This document shows positions 16,646 through 24,733 of a stretch of DNA of 64,000 bases, piece by piece. The translations under genes were made by a program, and so were the position numbers. The number at the start of each line of letters is the position of its first letter. Position 1 is the stretch's first letter. The notes under the pieces were generated by a model. It searched no databases. It had not been told where the DNA came from and saw only the letters and a list, made by a program, of their open reading frames with translations. This stretch comes from Candidatus Peribacteria bacterium (lineage in GTDB: Bacteria > Patescibacteriota > Gracilibacteria > Peribacterales > Peribacteraceae): positions 1 to 64,000 of the forward strand of contig VGKY01000005.1 in assembly GCA_016866875.1 (NCBI GenBank), in the 5' to 3' direction.

Positions 16646-17473
16646 CTAATTCTTACGTGCGTACTCTCGCGCCATGAGCAGAGTATCTGCCTCCAGTAGA
16701 GGCGACTCACAAACGACCGTTCCTTCAATCTTCCTCCTCTTCAGTACTGCAAGGAAATCCTCCCATCGAGCGTCGCTCTCTTGCAATGGTATATGGTGTT
16801 TTTCGCCTTTTGGTCCGTAGGCAATGCCCGAATAGTGCATGTGAACGTACTTCAAGGATTTGGTTCCTAGGTACTTTTCATACAGATCAAACATGTCATT
16901 CCATTCCTCCGTCGTATTGATCTTGCCATTTGTTCGGGCATGCATGTGTGCGGGATCGACTGTGGGGTACAGGTCGAATTCCTTACTCAATTTCAATACT
17001 TCCTCGAGCGTTCCAAACTGCGTAGGCTTTCCCATCGTTTCGTACGCAAGATTCACATCGGGAAACAGCTTGGATTTCTGCTTCAGAATCTTCTCCGTCG
17101 CTCTGGAAACGTTGCCGTACGCGGTCTTTGGAGGCATTCCCAGGTAGAATGCCGGATGCACGCAGACAGAGCGGGCGCCAGCAAGCTGTGACATAGAGAG
17201 CGCTGTAACCACACGCTGTATGCTCGCGGCGAGTGTTATGGGATCAGGACTGTTGAGATTGACAAAGTACGGAGCATGCACCGTCAACGTGATGTCGAGT
17301 TTCCTTGCTGTGGAGCGAATCTCCTCCATCCGCTCAGGGCTCTTCGGAACACTCTGTACCCACTCGATTTCCATCGCAGTGATGCCCAATGCCTTCGCAC
17401 GATGGATTCCCTCGACGGTTCCTTTAGGCGGGGGAGTGGAGTGCGGGCAACCTGCGACGGCGAAACGGAGCAT
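16646..17473 (-). CDS. TIM-barrel protein, AP endonuclease 2 / endonuclease IV-like
   Basis: The 275-aa protein matches the xylose-isomerase-like TIM barrel that includes endonuclease IV: VHAPYFVNLNSP, VCVHPAFYLG, LAYETMG, TVDPAHMHA, YVHMHYSGIAYG and VVCESP supply metal-binding His, Glu and Asp. The most likely role is cleavage at abasic sites in base-excision repair; a sugar isomerase role is a weaker alternative. The start at 17473 lies only 19 bp from the divergent CCA-enzyme gene, with a shared -10 region. Confidence 0.8.
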   Translation of the reverse strand: MLRFAVAGCPHSTPPPKGTVEGIHRAKALGITAMEIEWVQSVPKSPERMEEIRSTARKLDITLTVHAPYFVNLNSPDPITLAASIQRVVTALSMSQLAGARSVCVHPAFYLGMPPKTAYGNVSRATEKILKQKSKLFPDVNLAYETMGKPTQFGTLEEVLKLSKEFDLYPTVDPAHMHARTNGKINTTEEWNDMFDLYEKYLGTKSLKYVHMHYSGIAYGPKGEKHHIPLQESDARWEDFLAVLKRRKIEGTVVCESPLLEADTLLMAREYARKN

Positions 17474-17478
17474 GGTAC

Positions 17479-17485
17479 TATTCTG
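17479..17485. promoter_or_regulatory. Bidirectional overlapping -10 element
   Basis: TATTCT (17479-17484) faces the CCA-enzyme gene 8 nt away. On the other strand CAGAAT (17485-17480) faces the endonuclease-like gene 6 nt away. The whole divergent intergenic space is 19 bp, so both mRNAs should be leaderless and compete for the same DNA. Confidence 0.6.
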
Positions 17486-17492
17486 AAGCCAG

Positions 17493-18848
17493 ATGCCTAT
17501 AGCTGTCGACATCATCGATCGCACCCTCCAGAGCAAGCGTGGGGAAAGTGCGCTACAAGTCTGTGAAATACTCCGGGAAGCCGGGTTTGAAGCCTGGTGG
17601 GTAGGAGGAGCGCCAAGAGATATGCTGCATCAGCAGATTCCTGCCGATATTGATATCGCAACGAGTGCCCTTCCAGAGGAGGTCATTGCGCTCATGCCCA
17701 CGTGTGACGAAATGGGAATGAAATTCGGCAGCATTGTGGTATCGCATCGCGGAGCAACTGTCGAGGTGACGACGTTTCGCGAGGATGACTTCGCATCCGA
17801 TGGCCGCCACCCAGAGAGCGTGCGCTTTGGGTCACGCGATAGGGATGCTGCCCGTCGTGACTTCACTGTGAATGCGATCTACTGGGATCCGTCCACTGGA
17901 ACTCTGTGGGACCCATACAAGGGGGAGCAGGATCTCTCGGAACGCCTGATCCGCTTTATCGGCAACCCGGAAACTCGTATCCGGCATGATGCTCTCCGAA
18001 TGCTGCGTGCTGTTCGTCTTCGGGCGCGGATCGACGGCCAGTACCACCCGGAGACGTACAAGGCGCTTCGCACCCTCGCACCGCTTGCGCGTACACTCTC
18101 CGGAACACGCATTGCAGAAGAACTACAGAAGATTCTTCTCGGGCCTAACCCCGAACGTGCTTTAGAGGATCTCTGGGAAACTGGAATCCTTGAGGCGACG
18201 ATCCCTGAGCTCGCAGACTGTAAAGGGATTGCGCAACCCGCGGACTACCACCATGAAGGCGATGTGTGGAGTCACACGCTGCAGTGCACATCTGCCTTCA
18301 CTGCAGATCACGGGACTGACGTGCGCTGGGCTGTGCTCTTCCATGATATCGGTAAGACGAAGACCTTTAGCATCTCCGATCGTATTCAGTTTAATGAGCA
18401 TGCAAAGATATCTGCCGAGATTATTCGCTCCGTGTTTCAGCGCCTACAGTTTCCCAAAGTGCGGATCGATAAGATCGCATGGATTGCCGATCACCATATG
18501 ATGATGGGGTCGTTTGCAACGATGAGTCCGGAGCGCAAAGCACATTGGTACTTCCATCCGTGGTTTATCGAGCTTCTCCAGGTCATGTGGCTGGACGTCG
18601 CAGGAACTTGCCCCGCCGATTTTACACTCTACGATGAGATTATTGCGGATTACAACCGCTTTCTCGACGAGCACCCGCGTCCGCCAAGGGCGCTCCTCTC
18701 GGGGGAGGAAATTATGCAAATCCTCGGAATAGGACCGGGGGAGAAGGTTGGTAAAGCTGTTCAATGCCTAAACGCTGCGCAAGTGCGCGGAGATATATCC
18801 ACGAAGAAAGAAGCGAAGGAATTTCTTCGAAGCATGGATCAATCGTGA
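17493..18848 (+). CDS. cca: tRNA nucleotidyltransferase (CCA-adding/poly(A) polymerase family) with HD domain
   Basis: The 451-aa protein has the class II nucleotidyltransferase head: GGAPRDMLHQQIPADIDIATSALPEEV with the catalytic DxD, then RRDFTVNAIYWDP, and the RNA-binding neck RHDALRMLRAVRLRARI. A C-terminal HD domain (residues about 250-370, with VLFHDIGKTKT) is present, as in many such enzymes. It adds or repairs the CCA end of tRNAs. All five tRNAs in this window encode CCA, so repair is the more likely role. The start is supported by TATTCT 8 nt upstream. Confidence 0.94.
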   Translation: MPIAVDIIDRTLQSKRGESALQVCEILREAGFEAWWVGGAPRDMLHQQIPADIDIATSALPEEVIALMPTCDEMGMKFGSIVVSHRGATVEVTTFREDDFASDGRHPESVRFGSRDRDAARRDFTVNAIYWDPSTGTLWDPYKGEQDLSERLIRFIGNPETRIRHDALRMLRAVRLRARIDGQYHPETYKALRTLAPLARTLSGTRIAEELQKILLGPNPERALEDLWETGILEATIPELADCKGIAQPADYHHEGDVWSHTLQCTSAFTADHGTDVRWAVLFHDIGKTKTFSISDRIQFNEHAKISAEIIRSVFQRLQFPKVRIDKIAWIADHHMMMGSFATMSPERKAHWYFHPWFIELLQVMWLDVAGTCPADFTLYDEIIADYNRFLDEHPRPPRALLSGEEIMQILGIGPGEKVGKAVQCLNAAQVRGDISTKKEAKEFLRSMDQS

Positions 18849-18852
18849 GATA

Positions 18853-19539
18853 GTGGGATCTGTGGTTATTTCGGAAATCTTCCACTCCATCCAAGGGGAA
18901 GGACCAACAGCCGGAAGGCCTGCAGTCTTTGTGCGGCTCGGGGTGTGCAATCTCTCCTGCAGCTTCTGTGATACGTCCTATACATGGAAGAAGGGCGAAG
19001 AGGATTACAGTGATGAAGCCAATGAGAGGGTAGTCACGCAGATCGTCGAGCTTCTGAAGGGTCATCCGTATACCAATACGGTCGTATGGACAGGCGGGGA
19101 ACCTATGCTTCAGCAGCGAGAAATCGTCGCTGTGATGGATTATTTGACCGCCGCACTTCCCAGACGACTACTCGAGCATGAGGTCGAAACGAACGCTACT
19201 GTAAGGGCTCAACCCGAATTCGATAAGCGTGTACTTCGCTACAACTGCTCACCCAAAACGGCGATATCTGGTTGTGGTCCCTATACGATACAGCTAAAAG
19301 ATGCATCGAAGTGCACGTACAAGTACGTTGTCGGTACGAAAGAGGATTGCGCAGAGGCCCTCAAGGAAATAGAACGACAAAAGATCCCCCGTGACCGCTG
19401 CTTCTTCATGGTGCTTGGAACAACTGCAAAAGAAATGCTGGAGCGTAGTCCTGCCATTGCTGAGGTCTGTAAGCGCGAGGGCATTGCACTCTGCATTCGT
19501 TTGCAAAGTATTCTATGGGACGCAAAGCGCGGAGTCTGA
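18853..19539 (+). CDS. queE: 7-carboxy-7-deazaguanine synthase QueE
   Basis: Radical SAM enzyme converting 6-carboxy-tetrahydropterin to 7-carboxy-7-deazaguanine in the preQ0 pathway. The iron-sulfur motif CNLSCSFCDT (C-x3-C-x2-C) is near residue 35; SIQGEGPTAGRPAVFVR and VVWTGGEPMLQ are family signatures. Length 228 aa is normal. GTG at 18853 lies 4 nt after the CCA-enzyme stop, so the two are probably co-transcribed; queC follows. Confidence 0.95.
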   Translation: MGSVVISEIFHSIQGEGPTAGRPAVFVRLGVCNLSCSFCDTSYTWKKGEEDYSDEANERVVTQIVELLKGHPYTNTVVWTGGEPMLQQREIVAVMDYLTAALPRRLLEHEVETNATVRAQPEFDKRVLRYNCSPKTAISGCGPYTIQLKDASKCTYKYVVGTKEDCAEALKEIERQKIPRDRCFFMVLGTTAKEMLERSPAIAEVCKREGIALCIRLQSILWDAKRGV

Positions 19540-19559
19540 GCTACGTCTATTCCCTAACT

Positions 19560-20291
19560 ATGCATTCTATCGATTCCATCCTCAGGCAATACACAGACGC
19601 ATCTCTCCTCCCGCAAAAGGGCAGTAGCGGCGTCATCATCCTTTCGGGTGGCATGGACTCGGTCACGCTACTCCATTTCCTGGTGAAGCATCTTGGGTGC
19701 TCTATGAGAGCAATTTCTTTTGATTACGGACAGAAGCACGCTAAGGAAATCGCCTGTGCCAAGGCGCAATGCGAGGAACTTGGGGTGAACCATCAGGTCA
19801 TTGCACTCCCATTTGTTGGCGATCTCTTCACAAGTGCACTACTCAGCAAGGGATCAGACATCCCCGAAGGGCACTACAAAGAGGACAACATGAAGCAAAC
19901 CGTGGTGCCGAACCGCAATATGATCATGAGTTCCATAGCTGTTGGCTATGGCCAGAGTACGGGTGCCTCCTTCCTCGCCCTCGGCGTTCATGCGGGCGAT
20001 CACACCATCTACCCGGATTGCCGTGAGAGTTTCATCGATGCCCTGAGGAAAGCCGTGGAGCTTTCCGACTGGAATCCATTTACCATCTACGCACCGTTTC
20101 AGCGCATGACGAAAGTGGAGATTCTGGAGATCGGCTTTCAGCTTTCTCCTCCCGTGGATTATGCAAAGACGTGGACCTGTTACAAAGGACGGGATCAAGC
20201 GTGCGGCAAATGCGGTTCGTGCCAGGAGAGGGCAGAAGCCTTCAAGTTTATCCATGTAAGCGACCCGCTTCTCGGTGGTAGGACGTGCTGA
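19560..20291 (+). CDS. queC: 7-cyano-7-deazaguanine synthase QueC
   Basis: ATP-dependent enzyme that converts 7-carboxy-7-deazaguanine to preQ0. It has the PP-loop ILSGGMDSVTLL near the N-terminus and the C-terminal zinc site CYKGRDQACGKCGSC. The start is placed at 19560 because a TATTCC box at 19548-19553 leaves 6 nt; an alternative ATG at 19515 overlaps queE and adds 15 unusual residues. With queE it forms a two-step module; queD, queF and tgt are not in the window. Confidence 0.95.
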   Translation: MHSIDSILRQYTDASLLPQKGSSGVIILSGGMDSVTLLHFLVKHLGCSMRAISFDYGQKHAKEIACAKAQCEELGVNHQVIALPFVGDLFTSALLSKGSDIPEGHYKEDNMKQTVVPNRNMIMSSIAVGYGQSTGASFLALGVHAGDHTIYPDCRESFIDALRKAVELSDWNPFTIYAPFQRMTKVEILEIGFQLSPPVDYAKTWTCYKGRDQACGKCGSCQERAEAFKFIHVSDPLLGGRTC

Positions 20292-20404
20292 AGAATGCTG
20301 AAACCCGATAGTGCTTTCTAGGCTCACGCTAAGGAGTCATTCGTCTCGCGTGGTGGGTTTCTCGCTGTGTACCATCCTTCGACGAGCTCAGGATAAATGA
20401 GCGA

Positions 20405-20457
20405 ACCATGAACCGTACTGGTTCATGGTGAGTCGCCTGCCTGCCCGCAGGCAGGCG
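20405..20457. repeat. Tandem perfect palindromes (REP-like)
   Basis: ACCATGAACC/GGTTCATGGT (5-nt loop, 20405-20429) is followed by CGCCTGCCTGC/GCAGGCAGGCG (2-nt loop, 20434-20457). Further nested hairpins (CTCGCC/GGCGAG) lie up to 20530. The stretch 20292-20535 has no gene. These look like REP-type intergenic palindromes; no transposase accompanies them. Confidence 0.65.
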
Positions 20458-20535
20458 CAGCCAGGAGGTTCTGCCTGAAAAGTCCACCTCCGCTCGCCTG
20501 CGGCGAGACTACGGTGGGCAGCCTCCAGCGGAGCT

Positions 20536-20612
20536 TGGTGGGCCGGGATGGATTTGAACCATCGACCACGGGCTTATAAGTCCCGCGCTCTAACCAACTG
20601 AGCTACCGGCCC
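20536..20612 (-). tRNA. tRNA-Ile (anticodon UAU)
   Basis: Minus-strand cloverleaf with acceptor GGGCCGG/CCGGCCC, D-arm GCTC/GAGC, T-arm with TTCAAAT, and encoded CCA. The anticodon loop CTTATAA gives UAU, which reads AUA. Most bacteria read AUA with a lysidine-modified CAU anticodon instead. The closing 31-39 pair is an A-G mismatch. Confidence 0.85.
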
Positions 20613-20627
20613 GAATAGTGAAATGGT

Positions 20628-20827
20628 AAGGATCAAGCGTGACGATAGAACTCTAGCGAAGTTGCAAACTGCCTGCCCGCCGAAGTCCGCATCAGGCGGA
20701 CGAAGGTGGGAGCTACCGGCCCGAGGAGAGAAGAGAAAGGATCAAGGCTGACAATAGAACTGTAGCGAAGTTGCAAACTGCCTGCCCGCCGAAGTTTTCC
20801 TGAACGAAGGCGGGAGCTACAGGCCCA
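20628..20827. repeat. Tandem duplications of the tRNA-Ile upstream region
   Basis: Two imperfect copies (20628-20724 and 20737-20827) repeat a block with ATAGAACT-TAGCGAAGTTGC and a palindromic CTGCCCGCCGAAG...CGAAGG-GGG core. Each ends in GGGAGCTAC(C/A)GGCCC, the first 14 or so nt of the tRNA in antisense. The copies are therefore promoter-plus-5'-end fragments of tRNA-Ile. No gene is seen from 20613 to 20949. Confidence 0.7.
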
Positions 20828-20949
20828 CGAAGGAAATGAAAAGAACGAATGCTTCGGAATACTTACATGCATTGTACTAAAGCGTGTAGATGCTGTCGCG
20901 TGTCAAAAAACCGGCAGTCACAAATGTGCTGCCGGATTCGATCCGATTT

Positions 20950-21363
20950 TCACGGGCTAGCCAGGGAGACTTTCGGCCCAAATTGGGCCGTATCATCCAC
21001 GAAGACCATCAATCCACCTGGAATCTCGATAGCCTTTGTGCGGCCTCTCTGCTGCCAAAATTCGATCGCCGCTGCGGAGCATTGACGCTCTCTTAGCTGT
21101 TCAAACGACAGGACGGTCCCCATGAGGAACGTCCATGGCGAGTGATTTTCCGCATCCTGCGATGCAACGAGCATCGAAATGATTGATGCGATTTCGACTT
21201 TGTCGTAGAACCGGTAGGCAAATGCATCACGAGTGAGGCATCGTTCAAGGGCAGCCGATTCTGACTCACCACTTTTGAGACGAAAGTGGTGATTTAACTG
21301 TTCTTCTGGCTTGTTTGTAACGAACTGGACCTGAAGAACTCTCACGCGCCCGAATTGATTCAT
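20950..21363 (-). CDS. Hypothetical protein with canonical RBS
   Basis: The frame encodes about 137 aa with the start placed at ATG 21363, because AAGGAG sits 7 nt upstream; this is one of the few clear Shine-Dalgarno sites in the window. An in-frame ATG at 21369 is too close to that site. The sequence begins MNQFGRVRVLQVQFVTNKPEEQLN and has mixed alpha/beta character with no signal peptide. I do not recognise the family. It is separated from rplI by a hairpin cluster. Confidence 0.65.
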   Translation of the reverse strand: MNQFGRVRVLQVQFVTNKPEEQLNHHFRLKSGESESAALERCLTRDAFAYRFYDKVEIASIISMLVASQDAENHSPWTFLMGTVLSFEQLRERQCSAAAIEFWQQRGRTKAIEIPGGLMVFVDDTAQFGPKVSLASP

Positions 21364-21408
21364 AGCCATTCTCCTTAAGTGGAAGATTCTACTGAAGCCG
21401 GCCAATTC

Positions 21409-21572
21409 TGACTCCAGGGATGATCGCAGGGGCGTGCAATCGTGCCTGGAGTCATGCCCATGGATGAAAAGGATCATGGTTCTCTTGAGGAGAACCAATA
21501 TGATAATAAACCAAAATTCACCTTTGCAATAGCAGCAATGGCTGATAAATCGGACCGAAACTATTTATCAGC
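21409..21572. repeat. Cluster of three perfect inverted repeats
   Basis: TGACTCCAGG/CCTGGAGTCA (21409-21418 and 21445-21454), GGTTCTC/GAGAACC (21478-21484 and 21490-21496) and GCTGATAAAT/ATTTATCAGC (21541-21550 and 21563-21572). The last includes the rplI stop codon. None has a clear T-run, so they may process or stabilise the rplI mRNA 3' end, or form a small RNA. Confidence 0.6.
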
Positions 21573-22007
21573 AGTGATCTCCACCACAAGATCCGCCTTC
21601 GCTCCGGCGAGATCAACTGCTACGGAGAACGTACCAAGCGCCTTGATCGGAGTGGGGATATCGATTGCGGATTCCTTCGTCTCAATGTTCAACTGTTCGG
21701 CGAGTGCCTCTGCAATGAGCTTCTCGGTGATCGCTGCGTAGAGCTTTCCGGTCTTTGTGGCCTTCTTCGTGATGGAGATCTTTTTGCCCGAAAGCACAGA
21801 TGCTGCAGATGTAGCAGCAGCGCGTTCCTGAGCTTTCTCCTCTGCGCGGCGGCGAATTTGCTCGGCGTAGCGCTTGCGAACGGTCGGGGTAGCTACGAGA
21901 GCCTGGCGGTGTGGCAAGAGGCAGTTCAGGGCATAGCCGTCTCCAACGACGAGAACGTCGTTCTTCTTTCCGATGCCGGGGATGTCCTGAAGGAGAATAA
22001 CTTCCAT
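21561..22007 (-). CDS. rplI: 50S ribosomal protein bL9
   Basis: The protein starts MEVILLQDIPGIGKKNDVLVV and continues GYALNCLLPH, the conserved N-terminal rRNA-binding domain of bL9, followed by a long helix rich in Ala, Glu and Arg and the C-terminal domain. Length 148 aa is normal. bL9 is reported missing from some candidate-phyla lineages, so its presence is informative. Promoter TTGACG-N17-TAGAAT lies at 22030-22058. It ends in a hairpin. Confidence 0.96.
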   Translation of the reverse strand: MEVILLQDIPGIGKKNDVLVVGDGYALNCLLPHRQALVATPTVRKRYAEQIRRRAEEKAQERAAATSAASVLSGKKISITKKATKTGKLYAAITEKLIAEALAEQLNIETKESAIDIPTPIKALGTFSVAVDLAGAKADLVVEITADK

Positions 22008-22016
22008 GAGTCAAGT

Positions 22017-22058
22017 AAAAAGCCGGAAGATTCTACCGGCCCGTTTGCGATCCGTCAA
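22017..22058 (-). promoter_or_regulatory. rplI promoter nested with a terminator hairpin
   Basis: Minus strand: -35 TTGACG (22058-22053), 17 bp, -10 TAGAAT (22035-22030). The -10 lies in the 9-nt loop of a GCCGG/CCGGC hairpin (22022-22040) followed by TTTTT (22021-22017), which is an intrinsic terminator for the upstream gene. One element thus ends one transcript and starts the next. Confidence 0.75.
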
Positions 22059-22088
22059 CCCCACTTTACTCAAGTGGCAAATTGCCTG

Positions 22089-24362
22089 CTATTCGTCATT
22101 CGGCACAGGTTCAGGCTCTGGGGCGCCTCGCAGGATCCAGGGAACAAACGAAAGCCATGAGGTGTCTGGTTTGAGCGATCGTTTGCTACGGACATACCAC
22201 TGCTGAAGCCGAAGCAGACGGTCGGAGTGGAGGGAAAGGGAGCCCAGAGACACCCCAGAAACATCGGGGCTGACTGCGAACGTGTAGAACGGGGAGTATA
22301 GGAAGATCGCCGGAACATCGTGTGCGATTTCCGTGCGCAGAGACGCAAGAGCCTCGTCACGCTCACGATCGATCGTCGTTTCACGGATCACCTTGAGAAG
22401 GTGATCTGCACGCTGGGATGTGTACTGAGAAAGATTGTACGCGTCGAGCCGTAGGCTCGCGCTCCCTCCGACGAGGCGCTGCACACCTGAGCTGTGCCAG
22501 TAGGGATAGCTATCGAGATTGTCGAGGAGGGACTGCCCGAAGAGCAGGACATCATAATCGCGCTTGAGCATGCGCTGCTCGAACTCCGCGCTCGTTTCGG
22601 GGACTTCTACGGAGACGAGAACACCAAGTTCACGCCACTGCCTGCTGATTTCCTGCGCGACCTCCGCGTAGACTTGCGGGCTAGGACTGGTGAGCAACCT
22701 GATTGCCAAACGCTGGCCCTGGTCATTCACGCGAATGTCTCGCGGGTCTGAAGCTAATCTCCGGCGAAGCATACCTTGGTCAACAGTCAGGGAGGCGATC
22801 GCCAATTTCTCATCATCGGGAACATCGTCTGACTTCGACCGCAGAAAAGCATCCACAAGTCTCTGCTCCTCGATGGCTCGCCGATACTCAGCCGTGTGTG
22901 GAGTGCGCATGACGTACGCGGAATCCAGGACAGTTCCATTGCGCGTAAGTCGAACGACGTTCAACCCGACGACAAGAGATCCCGTTGTACCATCTGCGGT
23001 AAGTGTCCCCAGCCAAGCACCCGTAAGTGTCGGATGAGCCATAACCGGACGACCGTTGAGCGTATAACCGGTGCCAGAGACCGCGAAAGCACCTGTAATG
23101 CTCAGAACCGCTCCGGTGTCCATGAGCACAACGGGAGAAATTGTCAGAGGACCTGCCGTGTTGGCATCGCGCTGCTCGAGAAGTCGTTGTAGTCGGACTT
23201 TCTCAGGGAGGTTCCAGTCCGATGCAAACAGGGCGCCCTGCGCAGCTTTCGCATCAAATTGGTAGCGCCAGTCAGAGGTATCGATCTCCAGGAGCGGTGT
23301 ATCGACGATCTCCTGTTCGTTGATGTGCTCCACGACCTTGCGCTTGTTGGTACCAAGTTGAAGCCCGAGCCTGAGTTGCCGATCCTGGAGCATGGGCCGG
23401 TCGAGGTTGAAAAAAAGTGCGACGTACTGGGGGAGGGAGTAGCGATGTAGGACGAAGCTCTGCGGGACGATGGGATCACCTTGGGGATTGCGTGGCACGA
23501 CGCGGATGCCGTCGAGGTTGCGCACGTCGGTCAGCAGCGTTCCGTAGTCAGGAAAGATCCGAAGGATGATTCTCTGGAGGTAGAAGGGGGCGCTCCCGGG
23601 TTGCGGAAATCGCTCGAGGGTAACCTCAGAACTGCGCTCGGTCTGGACGAAACTGCGAAACGCGTAGGGGCCGGCTCCGATGGGTTTGAAGCCAAAGTCC
23701 GTCGTATCTCGCAGGAGGCGCACAGGCACGCCCTCAAAGAGGCGGGCAGGCAGCAGTCCGATCGTCAGGTTACTGGGAAAGAAACTATAGGATTGCTCCA
23801 GACGAAAGCGTACGGAGCGCGCATCGACCTTTTCAACGCTTACGCCTTCAAAGTTCTGTCGAAGGATCGGATTTGGGAAATCAGGATCCATGATCGTCCG
23901 ATAGGTAAACAGGACGTCATCGGGAGTCACCGGGTGCGGTGCATCTGGAGTGGAGTCGTGCCACAGGAGACCTTCGCGTAGCGTGAGGGTGTAGGTTTTC
24001 GCATCGGGACTGACGCGCAGGGTAGCGAGATCAGGCTCGATGGATTCGGTTTCGGGGTTGTAGCGCAGAAGCCCCGAGAACACGAGCGATACGATGTCGC
24101 GGTTGACGTCATTTTGTACGGTGAACCAAGGATTTAGGGGCTGAAACTCGCCTACGGATCCCTCGATGTAGGTTCCCCCTGTCCTTGGTGATAGTTCTGA
24201 GTGCGTATAGTAGAAGCGTCGTGCGAGGAGCAGGAAGCTTACGAGAAAGAGCACGACGAGCACGGCGACCACGAGTCGCTCATGTCTGCGGGCCAGCATG
24301 TAGGCTCTATAGAGGTACGACAAAGACCCAGACAGTATACGAACAGACCGCCACACTGTCAC
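22089..24362 (-). CDS. Extracellular solute-binding protein family 5 (oligopeptide-type)
   Basis: The 757-aa protein begins with a cytoplasmic segment and one membrane helix (residues about 30-50, VVAVLVVLFLVSFLLL), then an SBP_bac_5 domain: GTYIEGSVGEFQPLNPWF, DVNRDIVSLVFSGLLRYN, TLREGLLWHDSTPDAPHPVTPDDVLFTYR. It should bind peptides or related ligands outside the membrane. It is longer than usual because of an insertion of about 150 residues between the lobes. No permease or ATPase gene lies nearby. GTG at 24362 follows secG by 17 bp. Confidence 0.88.
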   Translation of the reverse strand: MTVWRSVRILSGSLSYLYRAYMLARRHERLVVAVLVVLFLVSFLLLARRFYYTHSELSPRTGGTYIEGSVGEFQPLNPWFTVQNDVNRDIVSLVFSGLLRYNPETESIEPDLATLRVSPDAKTYTLTLREGLLWHDSTPDAPHPVTPDDVLFTYRTIMDPDFPNPILRQNFEGVSVEKVDARSVRFRLEQSYSFFPSNLTIGLLPARLFEGVPVRLLRDTTDFGFKPIGAGPYAFRSFVQTERSSEVTLERFPQPGSAPFYLQRIILRIFPDYGTLLTDVRNLDGIRVVPRNPQGDPIVPQSFVLHRYSLPQYVALFFNLDRPMLQDRQLRLGLQLGTNKRKVVEHINEQEIVDTPLLEIDTSDWRYQFDAKAAQGALFASDWNLPEKVRLQRLLEQRDANTAGPLTISPVVLMDTGAVLSITGAFAVSGTGYTLNGRPVMAHPTLTGAWLGTLTADGTTGSLVVGLNVVRLTRNGTVLDSAYVMRTPHTAEYRRAIEEQRLVDAFLRSKSDDVPDDEKLAIASLTVDQGMLRRRLASDPRDIRVNDQGQRLAIRLLTSPSPQVYAEVAQEISRQWRELGVLVSVEVPETSAEFEQRMLKRDYDVLLFGQSLLDNLDSYPYWHSSGVQRLVGGSASLRLDAYNLSQYTSQRADHLLKVIRETTIDRERDEALASLRTEIAHDVPAIFLYSPFYTFAVSPDVSGVSLGSLSLHSDRLLRLQQWYVRSKRSLKPDTSWLSFVPWILRGAPEPEPVPNDE

Positions 24363-24379
24363 CCGTTACCCCTGAGGAT

Positions 24380-24583
24380 TTAGAGGAACCAGCGAAGGAC
24401 AGCCAGACCGAAAAACAGTACGGAGAGCCAGACGCTCAGCTGATAGAGCATCTTTTCTGCACCGCGTCGCTGCACAAAAGTTGCACCAGAACCGCCAAAC
24501 GTCGACGAGAGACCGGATGCTCTGTGTTGCAGCAGTATGCTTACCGTAAGAAGAAGAGCGATAGTTACATGGATGATGACCAT
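24380..24583 (-). CDS. secG: Protein-export membrane protein SecG
   Basis: The 67-aa protein has two membrane helices flanking the SecG signature LLQHRASGLSSTFGGSGATFVQRRGAEK. SecG stimulates the SecYEG translocon. The start is supported by a TAGTAT box 9 nt upstream. It is the first gene of a probable two-gene unit with the solute-binding protein, whose export would use the same channel. Confidence 0.93.
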   Translation of the reverse strand: MVIIHVTIALLLTVSILLQHRASGLSSTFGGSGATFVQRRGAEKMLYQLSVWLSVLFFGLAVLRWFL

Positions 24584-24733
24584 AGTGGATTCATACTACC
24601 AAGGCCCACCGCTCGTGCATAGGGGACAATCGTCATTTATGCGCCTAGAACCGTTGGGTGAATCTACTTTTTGCAGACGAACCATAGAAAAGGGCACATG
24701 CGTTCTCCGGTTGAGTTATACTCATAGTAATCC

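Noticed and set aside
20628-20827. Possible CRISPR array from tandem repeats
   Set aside because: There are only two imperfect copies of about 95 bp with tRNA 5' ends inside; no short regular repeats, unique spacers or cas genes are present.
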